From Dryocosmus kuriphilus (Eukaryota > Arthropoda > Insecta > Hymenoptera > Cynipidae), in NCBI GenBank assembly GCA_038277395.1, contig CM076197.1:30521564-30585563 (forward strand): DNA of 64,000 nt. The letters are read 5' to 3'. A program made the translations under genes and the position numbers. Under the pieces are notes generated by a model that saw only the letters and a program-made list of their open reading frames with translations, was not told the origin of the DNA and searched no databases. Every line of letters starts with the position of its first letter. Within the stretch, counting starts at the first letter, position 1. Shown here in pieces: positions 1 to 13,555 of this stretch.

Positions 1-3000
1 TCTTCAACGGATTGGAAAAGAGAAATTCCGAGCCAATAAGATCACAACAAAGTTACAAACTTTAAATACAGTGATCCATTTTATTGATTCTTTTGGGTAT
101 ATTACGTATGGGGTTGTTTTTAGGGCTTCGTGTGGAAATTTTTACTACGAGTGTTCTTCGGCAGATTAAGAAAGAGGTATTTATAAAGGAAAAAACACCA
201 AAAAGTTAAAACCATTAGATACAGTGGTCCGTTTTATTGAAATTTTGGGCATAATCTGTAGGGGGTGGCTTTTAGGGGTTCTTGCGGAATCTTGTACTAT
301 GACCGTTCTTCGGAAGATTAAAAATGTGGACTTTATAACGGAAAAAAATCACCAAAAAGTTACAATCTTTAGACACTGTTGTCCGTTTTATTGACTTTTT
401 GGGCATATTCCGTAAGCGGTGTTTTTTAGGGGTTCGTGCAGAATTCTTTACTACAAATGCTCTTCGTCAGATTGAAAAACAGGAATTTATAGCGGAAAAA
501 ATTACCAAAAAGTTACAAACTTTAGACCCTGTGGTCCGTTTCATTGATTTTTTGAGAATGTTCCGTAAGGAGTGGTTTTTAGGGGTGCGTGCGGAATTTT
601 TTACTACTACTGTTCTTTGGCAGATTAAAAAAGAGGAATTTATACCGGAAAAAATCACCAAAAAGTTACAAACCTTAGAAACTGTGGTCCGTTTTATTGA
701 TTTTTTGTTCATATTCCGTTAGGGGTGGTATTTAGGGGTTCGCGCGGAATTTTTTGCTACTACTTTTCTTTGCCAGATTAAAAAAGAGGAATTTATACCG
801 GGAAAAATCACCAAAAAGTTGCAAACTGTAGACACTGCTGTCCATTTTATTGACCTTTTGGGCATACTACGTAAGCGGTGGTTTTTAGGGGTTCGTGCAC
901 AATTTTTTACTACTGCTGTGCTTTGGAAGCATGAAATACAGGAATTTATGACGGAAACAATTACCAAAAAGTTACAGACTTTAGACACTCTGGTCTGTTC
1001 TATTGATTTTTTGGGTATATTACGTATGGAGTGGTTTTTTGGGGGTTCGTGCGGAATTTTTTACTACGACTGTTCTTTGGCAGATTGAAAAAGAGGAATT
1101 TATAACGGAAAAAATTACCAAAAAGTCACAAAGTTTAGACACTCTGGTGCGGTTTATTGATTTTTTGGGCATATTACGTAAGGCGCGGTTTTTAGGTGCA
1201 GGTGCGGAATTTTCTACTATGACTGTTCTTCGACAGATTAAAAAAAAGGACTTTATGATGGGAAAAATCACCAAAAAGTTACAAACTTTAGACACTGTTG
1301 TCCGTTTTATTGATTTTTTGGGCATATTACGTAAGGCGTGTCTTTTTAGGGGTAGGTGCGGAATTTTTTACTACGCCTGTTCTTCAGCAGTTTAAGAAAG
1401 ACGAATTGTATAACGGAAAAAATCACAAAAAGTTGCAAACTTTAGACAATGTGGCCCGTTCCATTGATTTTTTGAGCATATTCCGTAAGGGATGGTTTTT
1501 AGGGCGTCGTTCGGAATTTTTTACTATGGTTCTTCTTCAACGGATTAGAAAAAAAGAGAAATTTCGAGCCAATAAAATCACAACAATGTTACAAACTTAA
1601 GATACAGTGGACCGTCTGATTCATTTTTTGGGCATATTCCGTAAGGAGTGATATTTAGGGGTTCCTGCGGAAATTTTTACTACTACTGTTCTTTGGCAGA
1701 TTGAAAAAGAGAAATTTATAACGGAAAAAATTACCAAAAAGTTACAAACTTTAGACCATGTGGTCCGTTTTATTGATTTTTTGAGTATATTCCGTAAGAG
1801 GTGGTTTTTAGGGGCTCGTGCGTAATTTTTTACTACGCCTGTTCTTTGGCGGATTAAAAAAGAGGAATTTATAACGGAAAAAATCACAAAAGGTTACAAA
1901 CAATAGACACACTGGTCCGTTTTATTCATTTTTTGGGCAGATTCCGTAAGGGTGGAATTTAGGTATTCGTGCGGAATTTTTTACTATAGCTATTCTTCAA
2001 CGGATTGGAAAAGAGAAATTCCGAGTCAATAACATCGCCACAAAGTCACAAACTTTAGATACAGTGATATGTTTTATTTGATTTTTTTGGGTCTATTACG
2101 TAAGGGGTGCTTTTTAGGGGTTCGGGCGGAAATTTTTACCACGAGTGTTCTTCGGCAGATCAAAAGAGAGGAATTTATAACGGAAAAAGCACCAAAAAGC
2201 TACAAAGTTTAGACACTCTGGTCCGTTCTATGGATTTTTTGAGCATATTCCGCAAGCGGTGGCTTTTAGGGGTGTGTGCGGAATTTTTTACTACTACTGT
2301 TCTTTGGCAGATTGAAAAAGAAGACTTTATAACCGAAAAAAATCACGAAAAAGTTACAAACCTCTCACCTTGTGTTCCGTTTCATTGATTTTTTGAGCAT
2401 GTTCCGTAAGGAGTGGTTCTTAGGGGTGCGTGCGGAATCTTTTACTACCACTGTTCTTTGGCAGATTGAAAAACAGGAATTTATAACGGAGAAAATACCC
2501 AAAAAGTTACAAACTTTAGACACTGTGATCCATTTTCTTGATATTTGGGCATATTTCGTAAGGGGTGGTTCTTAGGGGTTCGTGCGGAATTTTCTACCAA
2601 CACGGTTCCTTGGCAGATTGAAAAAGAGGAATTTATAAGGAAAAAAATTACCAAAAACTTACAAACTTTAGACACTCTGGTCCGTTTTATTGTTTTTTTG
2701 GGTATATTACGTAAGGGGTGGTTTTTAGGGGTCCTTGCGGAATTCTTTACTACAAATGTTTTCGTCAGATTGAAAAACAGGAATTTATAACGGAAAAAAT
2801 TACCAAAAAGTTACAAACTTTAGACACTGTGGTCCGTTTCATTGCTTTTTTGAGAATGTTCCGTAAGGAGTGGTTTTTAGGGGTGCGTGGGGAATGTTTT
2901 ACTACTACTGTTCTTTGGCAGATTAAAAAAGAGGAATTTATAACGGAAAAAATCACCAAAAAGTTACAAACTTTAGAAACTGTGGTCCGTGTTACTGATT

Positions 3001-6000
3001 TTTTGTGCATATTCCGTAAGGGGTGGCATTTAGGGGTTGGTGCGGAACTTTTTGCTACTACTTTTCTTTGCCAGATTGAAGAAGAGGAATTTTTTAACGG
3101 AAAAATTACCAAAAAATTACAAACTTTAGACACTGCGGTCCATTTTATTGACTTTTTGGGCATACTACGTAAGCGGTGGTTTTTAGGGGTTCGTGGGGAA
3201 TTTTTTACTACGACTGTTCTTTGGCAGATTAAAAAAGAGGACTTTATAACAGAAAAAATCACCAACGTGTTACAAACTTTAGACACTGTGGCTCGTTTTA
3301 TTAATTTCTTGAGCATATTCCGTAAGGGTTGGTTTTTAGGGGTTCGTGCAGAATTTTTTACTGAGGCTATTCTTCAACGTAGTGGAAAAGAGAAATTCGG
3401 AGCCAATAAAATCACAACAAAGTTACAAACTTTAAATACAGTGATCCATTTTATTGATTCTTTTGGGTATATTACGTAAGGGGTAGTTTTTAGGGGTTCG
3501 TGTGGAAATTTTTGCCACGCTTGTTCTACGGCAGATTAAAAGAAAGGACTTTATAATGAAAAAGTCACCAAAAAGTAACAAACTTTAGACACTGTGGTCC
3601 GTTTTATTGATTTTTTGGGAATATTCCGTAAGCGGTGGTTTTTAGGGCTTCGTCCGGAATTTCTTACTAGGCCTGTTCTTCGGCAGTATAAAAAAGGGTA
3701 CTTTATAACGGAAAAACTCACCAAAGAGTTACAAACTTTAGACAATGTGGCCCGTTTTATTGATTTTTTGGGCATATTCCATAAGGGGTGATTTGTAGGG
3801 GTTCGTGCGTAATTTTTTGCTACGCCTGTTCTTCGGCGGATTAAAAAAGAGAAATTTATAACAGAAAAAATCACAAAAAGTTACAAACATTAGACACACT
3901 GGTCCGTTTCATTCATTTTTTGGGCATGTTCCGCAAGGGTGGAATTTAGGTATTCGTGCGGAATTTTTTACTATAGGTATTCTTCAACGGCTTAGAAAAG
4001 AGAAATTCCGAGTCAATAAAATCGCAACAAAGTTACAAACTTTAGATACAGTGATATGTTTTATTGATTTTTTTGGGTATATTACGAAAGGGTGGTTTTT
4101 ACGGGTTCGGGCGGAAATTTTTACTACGAGCGTTCTTCGGCAGATCAAAAGAGAGGAATTTATAACGGAAAAAAAAAAAGCACCAAAAAGTTACAAAATT
4201 TAGACCTTGTGTTCCGTTTTATTGATTTTTTTGGCATATTCCGTAAGGGGTGGTTTTTAGGGGTTCGTGCGGAATTTTTTACTACGAATGTTCTTCGGCA
4301 GATTAAAAAAGAGGCTTTATAACGGAAAAAATCACCATAAAGTTACAAACTTTAAACACTGTTGTCCGTTTTATTGACGTTTTTGGCATATTCCGTAAGA
4401 GGTGGTTTTTAGGGGTTCGTGCGGAATTGTTTACTACGACTGTTCTTCGGCAGATTGAAAAAGAGGAATTTATAACGGAAAAAATCACGAGAAAGTTACA
4501 AACTTTAGACACTGTGGTGCGTTTTATTGATTTTTTTGGCATATTCCGTAAGGGGTGGTTTTTAGGGGTTCGTGCGGAATTTTTTACTACGAATGTTCTT
4601 CGGCAGATTAAAAAAGAGGCTTTATAACGGAAAAAAATCACCAAAAAGTTACAAACTTTAAACACTGTGGTGCGTTTTATTGATTTTTTTGGCATATTCC
4701 GTAAGGGGGTGGTTTTTAGGGGTTCGTGCGGAATTTTTTACTACGAATATTCTTCGGCAGATTAAAAAAGAGGCTTTATAACGGAAAAAATCACCATAAA
4801 GTTACTTAATTTAGACACCCTGGTCGGTTTTATTGATTTTCTGGGTTTGTTACGTAAGGGGTGGTTTTTAGGGATTCGTGCGGAATTTTTTAGTACGACT
4901 ATTCTTCGGCAGATTAAGAAAGAGAGAATTTATAACCGAAAATATCACCAAAAAGTTACCAAATTTAGACAGTGTGGTCCGTTTTACTGATTTATTTGGG
5001 TATATTGCATAAGGGGTAGTCTTTAGGTTTTCGTGCGGAAATTTTTACTACTACTGTTCTTCGGCAGATTAAGAAAGAGAAATTTATAACAGAAAAAATC
5101 ACCAATAAGTTATAAGCTTTACACCCTGTGTTCCATTTTATTGATTTCTTGAGCATATTCCGTAAGCTGTTGTTTTTAGGGGTTCGTGCGGAATTTTTTA
5201 TTATGGCTATTCTTCAACGGATTGGAAAAGAGAAATTCCGAGCCAATAAAATCACAACAAAGTCACAAACTTTAAATACAGTGATCCATTTTATTGATTC
5301 CTTTGGGTATATTACGTAAGGGTTGTTTTTAGGGGTTCGTGTGGAAATTTTTACTACGACTGTTCTTCAAAAGATTAAAAAAGAGGCATTTATAACGGAA
5401 AAAAACACCAAAACGTTACAAACTTTAGATACAGTGGTCCATTTTATTGACTTTTTGGGCATACTACGTAAGCGGTGGTTTTTAGGGGTTCGTGCGGAAT
5501 TTTTTACTACTACTCTTCTTTGGTAGATTGAAAATGAGGAATTTATAACAGAAAAAATTACCAAAAAGTTACAAATTTTAGACACTCTAATGTGTTTTAT
5601 TGATTTCTTGGGCATATTACGTAAGGCGTGATTTTTAGGGGTTCGTGCGGAATTTTTTACTACGACTGTTCTTTGGCAGATTAAAAAAGAGGACTTTATA
5701 ATGGAAAAAATCACCAAAAAGTTAGAAACTTTAGACACTGTGGCCCTTTTGATTAATTTTTTGGGCATACTCCGTAAGGGGGGGTTTTTAGGGGTTTGTG
5801 CGGAATTTTTTGCTACGACTGTTCTTCGGCAGATTAAAAAAGAGGTACTTATAGCGGAAAAAAAATCACCAAAAAGTTACAAACTTTGGATACAGTGGTC
5901 CGTTTTATTGAAATTTTGGGCATAATCTGTAAGGAGTGGTTTTTAGGGGTTCTTGCGGAATTTAGTACTATCATTGTTCTTCGGAAGATTAAAAATGAGG

Positions 6001-9000
6001 ACTTTATAACGGAAAAAATCACCGCAAAGTTATAAACTTTAAACACTGTTGTCCGTTTTATTGACGTTTTTGGTATATTCCGTAAGAGGTGGTTTTTAGG
6101 GGTTCGTGCGGAATTGTTTACTACGACTGTTCTTCGGCAGATTGAAAAAGAGGAATTTATAACGGAAAAAATCACGAGAAAGTTACAAACTTTAGACACT
6201 GTGGTTCGTTTTATTGATTTTTTTGGCATATTCCGTAAGGGGTGGTTTCTAGCGGTTCGTGCTGAATTTTTTATTATGACAATTCTTCGACGGATTAGAA
6301 GGGAGATGTTCCGAGCCAATAAAATCACAACAAAGTTACAAACTTTAGACACTCTGGTCCGTTTTATTGATTTTTCGGGTATATTCCATGAGGCGTGGTT
6401 TTTAGGGGTTCGTGCGGAATTTTTTTACTACGAATGTTCTTCGCAGATTAAAAAAGAGGCTTTATAACGGAAAAAATCACCATAAAGTTACTGCATTTAG
6501 ACACTCTGGTCGGTTTTATTGATTTTCTGGGTTTGTTACGTAAGAGGTGGTTTTTAGGGATTCGTGCGGAATTTTTTAGTACGACTATTCTTCGGCAGAT
6601 TAAGAAAGAAGAATTTATAACTGAAAATATCACCAAAAAGTTACCAAATTTAGACAGTGTGGTCCGTTTTCTTGATTTTTTTGGGTATATTGCATAAGGG
6701 GTAGTCTTTAGGTTTTCGTGCGGAAATTTTTACAACTACTGTTCTTCGGCAGATTAAGAAAGAGAAATTTATAACAGAAAAAATCACCAATAAGTTACAA
6801 GCTTTAGACCCTGTGTTCCATTTTATTGATTTTTTGAGCATATTCCGTAAACTGTTGTTTATAGGGGTGCGTGCGTAATTTTTTACTACTGCTGTTCTTG
6901 GGCAGATTGAAAAAGAGAAATTTATATCGGAAAAATTACCAAAAAGTTTCAAACTTTAGAGAATGTTGTCCGTTTTATTGATTTTTTGAGCGTATTCCGT
7001 AAGGGGTGGTTTTTATGGGGTCGTTCGGAATTTTTTACTATGGCTATTCTTCAACGGATTAGAAAAGAGACATTCCGAGCCAATAAAATCACAACAATGT
7101 TACAAGCTTTAGATACAGTTATCCGTTTTATTGATTTTTTTAGGTGTATTACTTAAACGGTGGTTTTTAGGAGTTCGCGAGGAAATTTTTTTAAAACGAC
7201 TCTTCCTCGGCTGATTAAAAAAGAGGAATTTATAACGGAAACAATTACTAAAAAGTTACAAGCGTTAGACACTATGGTCTGTTCTATTGATTTTTTGGGT
7301 ATATTACGTATGGAGTGGTTTTTAGGGGTTCGTGCGGAATTTTTTTACTATGGCTATTCTTCAACGGATTGGAAAAGAGAAATTCCGAGCCAATAAAATC
7401 ACAACAAAGTTACAAACTTTAAATACAGTGATCCATTTTATTGATTCTTTTGTGTATATTACGTAAGGGGTTGTTTTTAGGGGTTCGTGTGGAAATTTTT
7501 ACTACGACTGTTCTTCAAAAGATTAAAAAAGAGGCATTTATAACGGAAAAAAACACCAAAACGTTACAAACTTTAGATACAGTGGTCCGTTTTATTGAAA
7601 TTTTTAGCATATCCCGTAAGCGGTGGTTTTTAGGGGTTCGTGCGGAATTTTTTACTGCTACTGTTTTTGGCAGATTGAAAAAGAGGAATTTAGAACGGAA
7701 AAAATTACCAAAAAGTTACAAATTTTAGACACTCTGGTGCGTTTTATTGATTTCTTGGGCATATTACGTAAGGCGTGATTTTTAGGGGTTCGCGCATAAT
7801 TTTTCACTACTACTGTGCTTTGGCAGATTGAAATAGAGGAATTTACAACGGAAACAATTACCAAAAGTTACAAACTTTAGACACTCTGGTCTGTTCTATT
7901 GATTTTTTGGGTGTATTAGGTAAGGAGTGGTTTTTAGGGGTTCGTGCGGAATTTTTTACTACGACTGTTCTTTGGCAGATTAAAAAAGAGGACTTTAGAA
8001 CGGAAAAAAAATCACCAAAAAGTTACAAACTTCAGACACTGTGGCCCTTTTGATTAATTTTTTGGGCATATTCCGTAAGCGGTGGTTTTTAGGGGTTCTT
8101 GCGGAATTTTTTGCTACGACTGTTCTTCGGCAGATTAAAAAAGAGGTATTTAGAACGGAAAAAATTACCAAAAAGTTACAAACGTTAGACACTCTGGTGC
8201 GTTTTATTGATTTTTTGGGCATATTACGTAAGGCGTGGTTTTTAGGGTTCCGTGCGGAATTTTTTACTACGACTGTTCTTCGGCAGATTAAAAAAGAGGA
8301 CTTTATAATGGGAAAAACCATCAAAAAGTTACAAACTTTAGACTATGTGGTCCGTTTTATAGATTTTTTGGGCATATTCCGTAAGGCGTGGTTTTTAGGG
8401 CTTCGTGCGGAATTTTTTACTACGCCTGTTCTTCGACAGTGTAAAAAAAAGGACTTTATAACGGAAAAAAATCACAAGAAGTTACAAACTTTAGATACTG
8501 TGGCCCGTTTTATTAATTTTTTGAGCATATTCCGTAAGGGGTGGTTTTTAGGGGTTCGTGCGGAATTTTTTACTACGACTGTTCTTCGGCAGATGAAAAA
8601 GGAGGTATCTATAACGGAAAAAAAAAACAAAACGTTACAAACATTAGATACGGTGGTCCGTTTTATTGAAATTTTGGGTATAATCTATAAGGGGTGGCTT
8701 TCAGGGGTTCTTGCGGAATTTTGTACTATGAATGTTCTTCAGAAGTTTAAAAATGAGGATTTTGTAATGGAAAAAATCACCAAAAAGTTACAAACTTTAG
8801 ACACTGTTGTCCGTTTTATTGACTTCTTGGGCATATTCCGTAAGCGGTGGTTTTTAGGGGTTCGTGCGGAATTTTTTACTACTTCTGTTCTTTGGAAGAT
8901 TGAAAAAGAGGAATTTATAACGGAAAGAATTACCAAAAAGTTACAAGCTTTAGACACTGTGGTCCGTTTTATTGATTTTTTGTGCATATTCCCTAAGGGG

Positions 9001-11030
9001 TGGTATTTAGGGGTTCGTGCGGAATTTTTTGCTACTAATCTTCTTTGTCAGATTGGAAAAGAGGAATTTATAACGGAGAAAATTTCCAAAAAGTTACAAA
9101 CTTTAGACACTGTGTTCCAATTTACTGATTTTTTGTGCATATTCCGTAAGGGGTGGTATTTAGGTGTTCGTGCGGAATTTTTTGCTGCTACTTTTCTTTG
9201 CCAGATTGATAAAGAGGAATTCATAACAGAAAAAATTCCAAAAAGTTACAAACTTTAGACACCCTGGTCCGTTTTATTGATTTTTTGGGTATATTCCATG
9301 AGGGGTGGTTTTTAGGTGTTCGTGCGGAATTTTTTTTAGTACGACTGTTCTTCGGCAGATTATGAAAGAAGAATTTATAACGCAAAATATCACCAAAAAG
9401 TTAGAAACTTTAGAGACTGTGGTCCGTTTTATTGATTTTTTGGGCATATTACGTAAGGGGTAGTTTTTAGGGTTTCGTGCGGAAATTTTTACTACGAATG
9501 TTCTTCGGCAGATTAAAAAAGAGGCTTTTATAACAAAAAAAAATCACTAAAAAGTTACTGAATTTAGACACTCTGGTCGGTTTCATTGATTTTCTGGGTT
9601 TTTTACGTTAGGGGGTGGTTTTTAGGGATTCGTGCGGACTTTTTTAGTACGACTGTTCTTCGGCAGATTAAGAAAGAAGAATTTATAACCGAAAATATCA
9701 CCAGAAAGTTACCAAATTTAGACAGTGTGGTCCGTTTTATTGATTTTTGTGGGTATATTGCATAAGGGGTAGTTTTTAGGGTTTCGTGCGGAAATTTTTA
9801 CTACGACGGTTCTTCGGCAAATTAAAAAAGAGGAATTTATAACGGAAAAAATCACGAATAAGTTACAAGCTTTAGACCCTGTTCCATTTTATTGATTTTT
9901 TGAGCATATTCCGTAAGCTGTTGTTTTTAGGGGTGCGTGCGTAATTTTTTACTACTGCTGTTCTTTGGCAGATCGAAAAAGAGGAATGTATAACGGAGAA
10001 AATTTCTAAAAAGTTACAAACTTTAGACACTGTGGTCCGTTTTATTGATATTTGGGCATATTCCGTAAGGGGTGGTTTTTAGGGGTTCGTGCGGAAGTTT
10101 TTACTACGAATGTTCTTCGGCAGATTAAAAAAGGGGCTTTATAACGGAAAAAAATCACCAAAAAGTTACTGCATTTAGACACTCTGGTCGGTTTTATTGA
10201 TTTTCTGGGAATGTTGCGTAAGGGGTGGTTTTTAGGGGTTCGTGCTGAATTGTTTACTACGACTGTTCTTCGGCAGATTGAAAAAGAGGAATTTATAACG
10301 GAAAAAATCACGAGAAAGTTACAAACTTTAGACACTGTGGTTCGTTTTATTGATTTTTTTGGCATATTCCGTAAGGGGTGGTTTCTAGCGGTTCGTGCTG
10401 AATTTTTTATTATGACTATTCTTCGACGGATTAGAAGAGAGATGTTCCGAGCCAATAAAATCACAACAAAGTTACAAACTTTAGATACAGTGGTCCCTTT
10501 TATTGATTTTGTGGGGATATTACGTAAGGTGTGGTTTTTAGGGGTTCGTGGGGAATTCGTTACTACGACTGTTCTTCGGCAGATTAAGAAAGAGGAATTT
10601 GTAGCGGAAAAAAAAAAAAATCACCAAAAAGTTACAAAATTTAGACACTGTGTTCCGTTTTATTAATTTTTTGGGCATATTCCGTAAGGGGTGGTTTTTA
10701 GGGGTTCGTGCGGAATTTTTTACTACTACTGTTCTTTGGCAGATTGAAAAAGAGGAATTTATAACGGAAATAATTACCAAAAAGTTGGAAACTTTAGACG
10801 CGGTGGTCCTTTTGTATTGATTTTTTGGGCATATTCCATAAGGGGGGTGGTTTTGAGGGGTTCGGGCGGAATTTTTCACTATGACTATTCTTCGACGGAT
10901 TATTAATGAGAAATTCCGAGGTGAGAAAAGCACAACAAAGTTACAAACTTTGGAAATACTTTGCCGATTTGTTGATTTTTGGGACAACTTCAATAAGGGG
11001 TGGTTTTTCAGGGGTGCGGAAGGGTTCTCA
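1..11030. repeat. Satellite A: 153-bp tandem array, about 72 diverged copies
   Basis: A tandem array that already runs at the left window edge and fades out near 11030. Recurrent landmarks such as ttaggggttcgtgcggaa, cggcagattaaaaaagagg and aagttacaaactttagac recur every 153 bp, which is 51 codons. Monomers differ by many substitutions and small indels, so the array is old. Two monomer types exist: the common one with cttcggcagatta, and a rarer one with cttcaacggatt followed by gccaataaaatcacaac. The rarer type occurs near 1, 1530, 1990, 3370, 3975, 5210, 6285, 7050, 7345, 10430 and 10885, with spacings close to multiples of 153. No transposon ends were seen inside the array. It is most likely pericentromeric or other heterochromatic satellite DNA. 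Confidence 0.95.
8041..9258 (+). other. Longest open frame in satellite A (405 codons), probably not a gene
   Basis: About eight consecutive satellite monomers stay open, giving a repetitive 405-residue translation with a 51-residue period (each unit has a segment like RKGWFLGVRAEFFTTTVLRQ). The opposite strand of the same array is also open in many monomers, for example 183 codons at 2765-3316. No known domain, signal peptide or promoter is visible. Because 153 is a multiple of three, a monomer free of stops in one frame yields long frames automatically when tandemly repeated. I read this as a by-product of the repeat, not a protein gene, though transcription or translation is not excluded. 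Confidence 0.3.
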
Positions 11031-11290
11031 AATCGTTACAAATTTGGTTCTTGCGATGATTTATTACATTCGGAGTAATTATTGCAGTTATTAAATTTGT
11101 CTTTTGTCAACTTCGTTTCTGTACATACAGATGTCATGTTAAGGGTAGTTGCCCAGACCCTAAATTAGAAAGTTGCGCATTTTTATGCATAGGGTGTATT
11201 TTCCGGTCGCTGCAAACATCATTGGCAAAAGAAAATTTGTTATATAAAATTTTTGTTTCATTGTTCGTTTGCACGTTCAGAACTTTAGTG
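11031..11290. other. Unassigned spacer between satellite A and the first gypsy remnant
   Basis: AT-rich unique-looking sequence. I see no reading frame, repeat or terminal motif that assigns it. It contains the junction at which the retroelement is 5'-truncated. Confidence 0.5.
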
Positions 11291-11658
11291 TCATACCAAT
11301 TACAGTCTTTGTGGTCCCGGGTAAGGGAATGTTTCAAGTTAAAAGGTTAGCGTTCGGATTATGTAACGTCCCCGCAACTTTCCAACATCTTATGGTCAAA
11401 ATCATAACACCTGATTTAAAACCACACGTATTCTGTTATCTTGACAATATTGTCATTGTGTCTCACAATTCCGAAGCCCATTTGAAACACCTGGAGATGG
11501 TGTTGGATAGAATTAAACTGACAAATTTGACTATAGGTTTGGATAGATGCGAATTCGTATGCGCGGAGATAAGATATTTGGGATTCAAGGTTAAAAAAAA
11601 TGAGTTGCAAGTAGAAGACGAAAAAATAAAACCCATCTTCGAATTCCCGAAACCCTAA
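11269..11658 (+). pseudogene. Ty3/gypsy reverse transcriptase fragment (gypsy remnant 1)
   Basis: A 129-codon frame covers the C-terminal half of a Ty3/gypsy reverse transcriptase. Visible blocks in order are VPGKGMFQVKRLAFGLCN, the ATFQ motif, the catalytic box FCYLDNIVIVS, the HLKHLEMVLDRI helix and the RYLGFKV block ending in FEFPKP. The catalytic box reads YLDN, so the last of the two acidic residues expected in the YxDD motif is Asn, and the enzyme should be inactive. The N-terminal half of the domain, protease and gag are absent, so the element is 5'-truncated close to 11290. RNase H and integrase remnants follow on the same strand. Confidence 0.88.
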
Positions 11659-11659
11659 A

Positions 11660-12240
11660 CGATAAAGTAACTACAACGATTGATAGGTATGGGTCGTGGT
11701 ATATACATACGCTTCATACCGAAATTTGCAGAGATTTTGGAACCTCTGCAGAGCTTAGTGAAAAATAGGAGTGGAGTGGGAATTGTCGTCGGATCAGGAG
11801 CGGGCATTTACGAGAAGTAAACATTTACTAACGACAGCACCGATCTTGTCATGCCCTGACTTCGGTAGTCCATTCTAACTCGAAACCCATAGCAGCGATA
11901 CAGGTCTTAAAGTTGTTTTAACTCAAACCATAAACGGCGGAAATCACGTGATAGCCTTTGCGAGTAGAGAGCGGAATGGGGCAGAAAGAAAATACTCGTC
12001 CTCAGAAAAGGAATGTTTGGCAGTTTTATGGGCAATTAGAAAAATCAGATCGTATCTGGAAGGCTATCCCTCTAAAGTCATCACAGATCATATTGCATTG
12101 AAGTTTTAACATAACTTAAAGAACCCTACAGGAAGACTAGCTAGATGGGCATTAGAGCTTTTAGAATATGATTATGAGATAATTTTTCGAAAAGGAAGCT
12201 TAATTAAGGTACCTGATGCGTTATCCAGATCTAAAAGGAG
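11660..12240 (+). pseudogene. Ty3/gypsy RNase H remnant (gypsy remnant 1)
   Basis: Broken frames continue from the reverse transcriptase. In one frame I can read an RNase H-like stretch with FASRERNGAERKYSSSEKE, then LAVLWAIRKIRSYLEG, ITDHIALKF, and the C-terminal block LARWALELLEYDYEI followed by VPDALSRS. The expected first catalytic Asp region reads ETHSSDTG, so the usual Asp appears to be His. Stops and frameshifts interrupt it, including a stop after IALKF. The order RT, RNase H, integrase matches Ty3/gypsy Pol. Confidence 0.8.
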
Positions 12241-13255
12241 ATGGTATGGAAAAAACCTATGCAAAAATTTCCGAAAATTATTTTTGGTCAGGGATGTACT
12301 CAGAAACAATTAAGTACGTTGGGGAATGCGAAATTTGACAGAGAATTAAACCGAAAATAAACAATCAGATAGGATTGATGGTAAAAAGGATTATTGAAGA
12401 GCCGTGGCCAGTCGTAGCATCAGATATGATGGGTCCGTTACCGATTACAAAATCAAAAACCCAATACATATTGTTCTTTGTAGATATGTTTACGAAATGG
12501 ATAGAAATAATCTCCGTGCGAAACTAACTGGCAACAACGATAGAAAAAGAATTCCACAAACGTATCATTTAAAAATGGGGAACCCCTAGAATATTATTCA
12601 CAGACAACGGGAAGGAATATTTCAACAGGGTAATAGTAAACTTGACTGAATGTTTTGACATAAGAGACTCTAAAACACCCAAATATTTCCCTCAAGCTAA
12701 CCCAAATTAAAGGTCAATTAAAACAGCAATAAAAGCATACTTAAAAATGACAAGGAGTGGGATACAAATTTAGATGACTTGCAATTTGCGTTAAATACAA
12801 GCAAACACTGTTCAATAGGTTACACTGCAGCTTTTTCAAATCTAGGTCGTGAATTACAACCAACACAAGCGCTAAATAAAGATTTAGAAAATAAAACCGA
12901 CCTAGAATTCCAGGAAACCGAAAAACGGGCAGAGCGTATGAATAAATTGAAGGTACTTAGGGAGGAAGTAATTAAAAACTTAGATACAGCGAACGGAAGT
13001 CTGGCTAAATATTATAACTTAAAGCGTAGAACAATCAATTTCAAAATAGGCGAACAGGTTTTAAGAAGAGAAAATTCGACATCAAATAAAGCGGAAGAGA
13101 TTGAAAAAAGCTAAATAAAAATTATGAAGGTCCCTTTTACATTAAAGCTAATACCTCCCCAACCATCTACGAACTTAAAAATAAAAAAGGTAAATCAATA
13201 GGAAGTTGGAACGTCGTAGACGTCAAGAAGTTTGTCATTAAGTGTCAAAGTTAGG
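12241..13255 (+). pseudogene. Ty3/gypsy integrase remnant (gypsy remnant 1)
   Basis: Fragments in shifting frames form an integrase. VVASDMMGPLPITKSKTQY contains the first catalytic Asp, and ILFTDNGKEYF near 12590 contains the second. The region expected to hold the catalytic Glu (near 12700) is disrupted by a stop. A C-terminal 111-codon frame at 12779-13114 starts with FALNTSKHCSIGYTAAF and is followed near 13130-13250 by a GPY/F-type module (EGPFYIKANTSPTIYELK, then GSWNVVDVKKF). It ends close to 13255. It is clearly Ty3/gypsy Pol and clearly dead. Confidence 0.82.
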
Positions 13256-13555
13256 GTATGAATTGTGCACTCGGTCTCAGATTAAAGATTTTTTCTTTCT
13301 TTCAACACAATTGACACGAAAACTCACACTGACACAACAACTACAACGTAAAGACAAAAATAAAATAATTACAGGGAATTAACCCCACCAAACAACTGAA
13401 CTGCGGAACCTGCAAATAGTGGGTCTCGGTGAGAAAAATCAATACCCATTCCTGCACGGTGATCAGAAGAATCCTGCTGGTGAAAGAATCGGCCGAAGTG
13501 ACGAAAGCAGAAAGGGAGAAGGACACAGAGAGAGCTAAAGAAAGTAGAAGAAGGG

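Noticed and set aside
467..3316. Minus-strand frames in satellite A as genes
   Set aside because: They are the mirror of the same 51-codon monomer and carry the same period, with no domain.
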